DNA of 64,000 bases from Dyadobacter fanqingshengii (GTDB taxonomy: Bacteria; Bacteroidota; Bacteroidia; Cytophagales; Spirosomataceae), in assembly GCF_023822005.2 (NCBI RefSeq), contig NZ_CP098806.1, positions 4,834,501-4,898,500 of the forward strand, in the 5' to 3' direction. A model generated the notes under the pieces. It searched no databases, was not told where the DNA came from, and was given only the letters and a program-made list of their open reading frames with translations. Below are positions 61,659 through 64,000 of the stretch, piece after piece (positions within the stretch are counted from its first letter, which is position 1; every line of letters begins with the position of its first letter). A program made the translations under genes and the position numbers.

Positions 61659-62735
61659 TTAAACGGTTTTTACTCCTAGTCTTGAAGAAATGCCGTCATG
61701 AATTTGGGTCAATGTCTCAGTCAGGCCATATTCCCAGTTCCAACCTGGGTAATGTGATTTGAATTTAGACAAATCGCTCACATACCAGATGTGGTCACCA
61801 ATCCTGTTCGTCTCTGAGTATGAGTAAGATAATTTGTTTCCTGTAATCTGCTCGCAAAGCGCAATGGCTTCCAGCATGGAGCAGTTTGCAAAACGCCCGC
61901 CGCCCGCATTGTAAACTTCGCCCGGACGTGGATTTTGATAAAAATGCCAGAACATATTGACAAGATCGTGGCTGTGAATGTTGTCACGAACCTGCTTTCC
62001 TTTATAACCAAAAATCGTGTAATGGTTGCCTGTGATGGCACATTTCATCAAATAGGCAAGGAATCCGTGCAACTGTGCTCCGGAGTGGTTTGGGCCCGTA
62101 AGACATCCGCCACGGAAAACCGCCGTTTTCATACCGAAATAACGGCCATATTCCTGCACCATAATGTCAGCCGCTACTTTTGACGCACCGAAAACAGAAT
62201 GTTTCGTATGGTCAATGCTGTGCTGCTCGTCAATGCCGTTCTCGAAATAAGGATGGTTCTGATCGATTTCCCAGCGTGTTTCCAGCTCGATCAATGGCAA
62301 ATAATTAGGATTATCACCGTAAACTTTATTAGTAGAAGTGAAAATAAAGACAGCCTCAGGTGTATGCAAGCGTGTCATTTCCAGCATATTAAGCGTTCCA
62401 ACAGCATTTACACCAAAATCGGTAAATGGCTCTTTCGCTGCCCAGTCATGGCTTGGCTGTGCGGCAGCGTGGATGATCAGCTTAATGTCGGTTCCGTATT
62501 CTTTAAATATGGGTTCCAGCTGGCTTACTTCGCGAATATCAGCTGAGTAATGTTTGTAATTATTAAACTGGTCCTGGATCCTGTTACGGTTCCATTCCGT
62601 ATTTCCGTCAGCGCCGAAAAAGTATTCTCTTAGATTATTATCAACACCAATTACCAGATCAAATTTATCCGCTAAAAAAGCAACCGATTCACTTCCAATC
62701 AGTCCGGCTGAGCCGGTTACCAAAGCTATATTCAT
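61659..62735 (-). CDS. NAD-dependent epimerase/dehydratase (CDP-paratose 2-epimerase-like)
   Basis: The 358-residue extended SDR has the NAD loop [10 protein letters not shown] (7-16), [16 protein letters not shown] near residue 133 and [20 protein letters not shown]. The usual YxxxK active site reads FGASK here (Phe182, Lys186), so the catalytic tyrosine seems replaced. The overall pattern (KVYGD, then LHGFL and [12 protein letters not shown]) resembles CDP-tyvelose/paratose 2-epimerases. I use the ATG at 62735; an in-frame start 15 codons upstream is less likely. It belongs to the glycan gene set with the two transferases downstream. Confidence 0.9.
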   Translation of the reverse strand: MNIALVTGSAGLIGSESVAFLADKFDLVIGVDNNLREYFFGADGNTEWNRNRIQDQFNNYKHYSADIREVSQLEPIFKEYGTDIKLIIHAAAQPSHDWAAKEPFTDFGVNAVGTLNMLEMTRLHTPEAVFIFTSTNKVYGDNPNYLPLIELETRWEIDQNHPYFENGIDEQHSIDHTKHSVFGASKVAADIMVQEYGRYFGMKTAVFRGGCLTGPNHSGAQLHGFLAYLMKCAITGNHYTIFGYKGKQVRDNIHSHDLVNMFWHFYQNPRPGEVYNAGGGRFANCSMLEAIALCEQITGNKLSYSYSETNRIGDHIWYVSDLSKFKSHYPGWNWEYGLTETLTQIHDGISSRLGVKTV

Positions 62736-62777
62736 GTTTTTGTGTACTTTTAATTGCCTGTTCTTGCCCGTTAAATA

Positions 62778-62785
62778 CAAATGTA
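62778..62785 (-). promoter_or_regulatory. Predicted -7 element of the epimerase operon
   Basis: TACATTTG on the minus strand matches TAnnTTTG exactly, about 43 nt upstream of the epimerase start. No good -33 element found. Confidence 0.45.
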
Positions 62786-62809
62786 TCCTGCCTCGAATAC
62801 GTAAAGTAA

Positions 62810-62899
62810 ATTAAAATTGTTCAATTGTCACAACTTCGATTATCCAAGGGAGCTTGCCAAAAGGATTATACGCTGAGAGCGATATTAAAATTGTTCAAT
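62810..62899. repeat. Direct repeat ATTAAAATTGTTCAAT in the epimerase upstream region
   Basis: The 16-nt sequence occurs at 62810-62825 and again at 62884-62899, 74 nt apart, in the gap between the epimerase start and the small lipoprotein gene. It contains ATTGTTCAAT, itself nearly palindromic. It may be a regulator site or a duplicated fragment. Confidence 0.5.
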
Positions 62900-62916
62900 A
62901 TGATATAAACACTGTC

Positions 62917-62954
62917 TCAAAAAAAAGATATCCCCATTTTCGTGAGGATATCTT
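62917..62954 (-). terminator. Terminator of the small lipoprotein gene
   Basis: On the minus strand AAGATATCC (62954-62946) pairs with GGATATCTT (62933-62925), followed by a run of T (A at 62919-62926 on the plus strand). Confidence 0.85.
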
Positions 62955-62975
62955 CAATATTTTGATAGAAATATC

Positions 62976-63227
62976 TTATTGTTTTACAAGTGCACTGGTT
63001 GTGCCGCTGTATAATTTAGCGCGGATATCGTTCACACGCGTCTCCAATTCCGGCTTCGCTTCGTATTTTAAAGACATTTGACGAGGCAATGAATCCGGGC
63101 TAACGCCATAAACCAATTCGTTGCCAGTATTCAGGTCTTTTTGCTCTATGTGATTATATTTTTGATAGTCACATGAAGAAAGCAATGCAAGACAGGCAAC
63201 AAATGCAACAATTTTATAGAATTTCAT
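62976..63227 (-). CDS. Small lipoprotein of unknown function (83 aa)
   Basis: The protein has a good lipobox with Cys19 (LALLSSCDYQKY), then a short polar body with VYGVSPDSLPRQMSLKYEAK. No known domain is recognised. It has a full Bacteroidota-type promoter upstream and a hairpin terminator downstream, so it is a single-gene unit and real in spite of its size. Confidence 0.82.
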   Translation of the reverse strand: MKFYKIVAFVACLALLSSCDYQKYNHIEQKDLNTGNELVYGVSPDSLPRQMSLKYEAKPELETRVNDIRAKLYSGTTSALVKQ

Positions 63228-63254
63228 TTCTTTGATCGTTCATAGTAATATGGG

Positions 63255-63286
63255 CAAAAATAACCGTCATTTTCATAACCACCAAA
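63255..63286 (-). promoter_or_regulatory. Predicted promoter of the small lipoprotein gene
   Basis: On the minus strand TTTG (63286-63283) and TATTTTTG (63262-63255) are 20 nt apart, an exact match to the Bacteroidota consensus. Confidence 0.6.
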
Positions 63287-63303
63287 TCAGCCCGGCTGAA
63301 ATG

Positions 63304-64000
63304 TTACTTTTTTAATTCGGCCAGTTCGCTGCGGACAAATTGCATCAGATCAGTGATATGCTGTTCCGAGAAGTCGAACGGAATGTTGGCAGCCTGATAA
63401 ATCTCCCCGATTGTAGCCGTATAACCCAGCTTCAATGCATCCAGATATCCTTTGAGGCCTTTTGCAGGATCCTGGCGGTAATTTTTCCAAACGCCGATCG
63501 CCCCCAATTGCGCAATTCCGTATTCAATGTAATAGAATGGAACCTCGTATATATGTAACTGACGCTGCCACAGATATTTTTTATAGATTTCAAGGCCAGC
63601 CCAATCCATCACTTTGTCGGTGAATTCCTCATAAATGCGAACCCATGCATCTGTACGCTCATCAGCAGAATGTTGCGGGTTTTCGTACATCCAATGCTGG
63701 AATTTGTCTACCGTCGCAACCCAGGGAAGCGTTTCCAGAATGGATTCAAAATGCTGGATTTTCGCTCTTTTCAGGTCGTTTTCGTTTTCAAAGAACTCAT
63801 CCCAATAATCCATTGTGATTAATTCCATCGACATCGAAGCAAGTTCCGCGACTTCCGAAGGCGTGTGTTTGAATGAATTCAGCTTCAAATTCCGCGTAAC
63901 GAGCGAATGCACCGCATGACCGCCCTCATGCAGCAATGTCACCATATCCCGCAAGTTGGATGTTGCATTCATGAAAATAAACGGAACGCCGATTTCATCC
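63304..64000 (-). CDS. M3 family oligoendopeptidase, C-terminal part (runs off the window)
   Basis: The visible 231 residues include the zinc motif HEGGHAVHS (HEXXH), preceded by DEIGVPFIFMNATSNLRDM which continues to the window edge, so the gene starts outside. Downstream features are the glutamate-bearing PSEVAELASMSMELI and YYIEYGIAQLGAIGVW, typical of oligoendopeptidase F-type enzymes. These cytosolic peptidases degrade short peptides. The stop at 63304-63306 is normal. Confidence 0.93.
   Translation of the reverse strand, partial: DEIGVPFIFMNATSNLRDMVTLLHEGGHAVHSLVTRNLKLNSFKHTPSEVAELASMSMELITMDYWDEFFENENDLKRAKIQHFESILETLPWVATVDKFQHWMYENPQHSADERTDAWVRIYEEFTDKVMDWAGLEIYKKYLWQRQLHIYEVPFYYIEYGIAQLGAIGVWKNYRQDPAKGLKGYLDALKLGYTATIGEIYQAANIPFDFSEQHITDLMQFVRSELAELKK

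Noticed and set aside
1..64000. tRNA, rRNA, CRISPR array, insertion sequence or prophage
   Set aside because: Looked for cloverleaf-like ends, regular short repeats with spacers, transposase motifs and terminal inverted repeats; none was recognised by eye. A covariance-model or IS search could still find something small.

Overview
The window looks like a chromosomal segment of a Bacteroidota bacterium of the Cytophagales, most like a Dyadobacter or Spirosoma relative; this is judged from protein character only, no database was searched. Pointers are a dcw cluster with FtsL-like and PASTA-bearing FtsI proteins, 3-hydroxyacyl-CoA dehydrogenase/enoyl hydratase fusions, many SPII lipoproteins, an ECF sigma factor next to a membrane-spanning barrel protein, almost no Shine-Dalgarno sequences, and several promoters of the Bacteroidota type (TTTG or TTG, 17-21 nt, TAnnTTTG). 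No rRNA, tRNA, CRISPR array, insertion sequence or prophage was seen.

Layout. 1-667: 5' part of murQ (minus). 668-9641: ilvD, a two-gene nucleotidyltransferase cassette, ilvB, ilvN, ilvC, a terminator, ilvA, an AraC-type regulator, and a MntA/HepT-type toxin-antitoxin pair. 9642-16002: leuC, leuD, a long isopropylmalate/citramalate synthase, leuB and a short leuA. 16100-18000: purU, free-methionine-sulfoxide reductase, a YciI-like protein. 18100-24251: ECF sigma factor with a transmembrane partner ending in an outer-membrane barrel, a lipoprotein serpin, and an LVIVD-repeat/barrel/META-like trio. 24238-26213 (minus): glycosyltransferase plus LpxH-like phosphoesterase. 26391-33571: dual TonB_C protein, SPFH protein with a 59-residue ribbon-helix-helix partner, S9 and M28 peptidases. 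33608-45555: a PIN toxin-antitoxin pair, hemB, an orphan response regulator, a hydrolase, fabI, YifB/ComM, HAD, kinase-like, acyltransferase and VOC proteins. 45850-53968: aroB, a DUF4136 lipoprotein, and rsmH-ftsL-ftsI-murE-mraY (minus). 54109-64000: TlpA-like lipoprotein, MarR plus FadB-type enzyme, Rrf2 regulator, a glycan gene set (membrane GT, GT2, epimerase), a small lipoprotein and the end of an M3 peptidase.

Most notable result. Both branched-chain amino acid operons carry what reads as complete ribosome-mediated attenuators. Upstream of ilvD a 15-codon leader peptide (MKFILIVPVLILVTS) has nine Ile/Leu/Val codons, is followed at once by a 10-bp antiterminator pairing, and then by a mutually exclusive terminator hairpin with a T tract. 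Upstream of the short leuA a 16-codon leader (MNALELNLNLPILLIP) has six Leu codons and the same order of elements. The codons match the products of each operon. Both leaders also share a palindrome, GCGAAATTTCGC, placed 18-19 nt downstream of the predicted -7 promoter element. This suggests a two-layer control circuit for branched-chain amino acid synthesis. The leuC-leuD-synthase-leuB operon between them shows no such attenuator.
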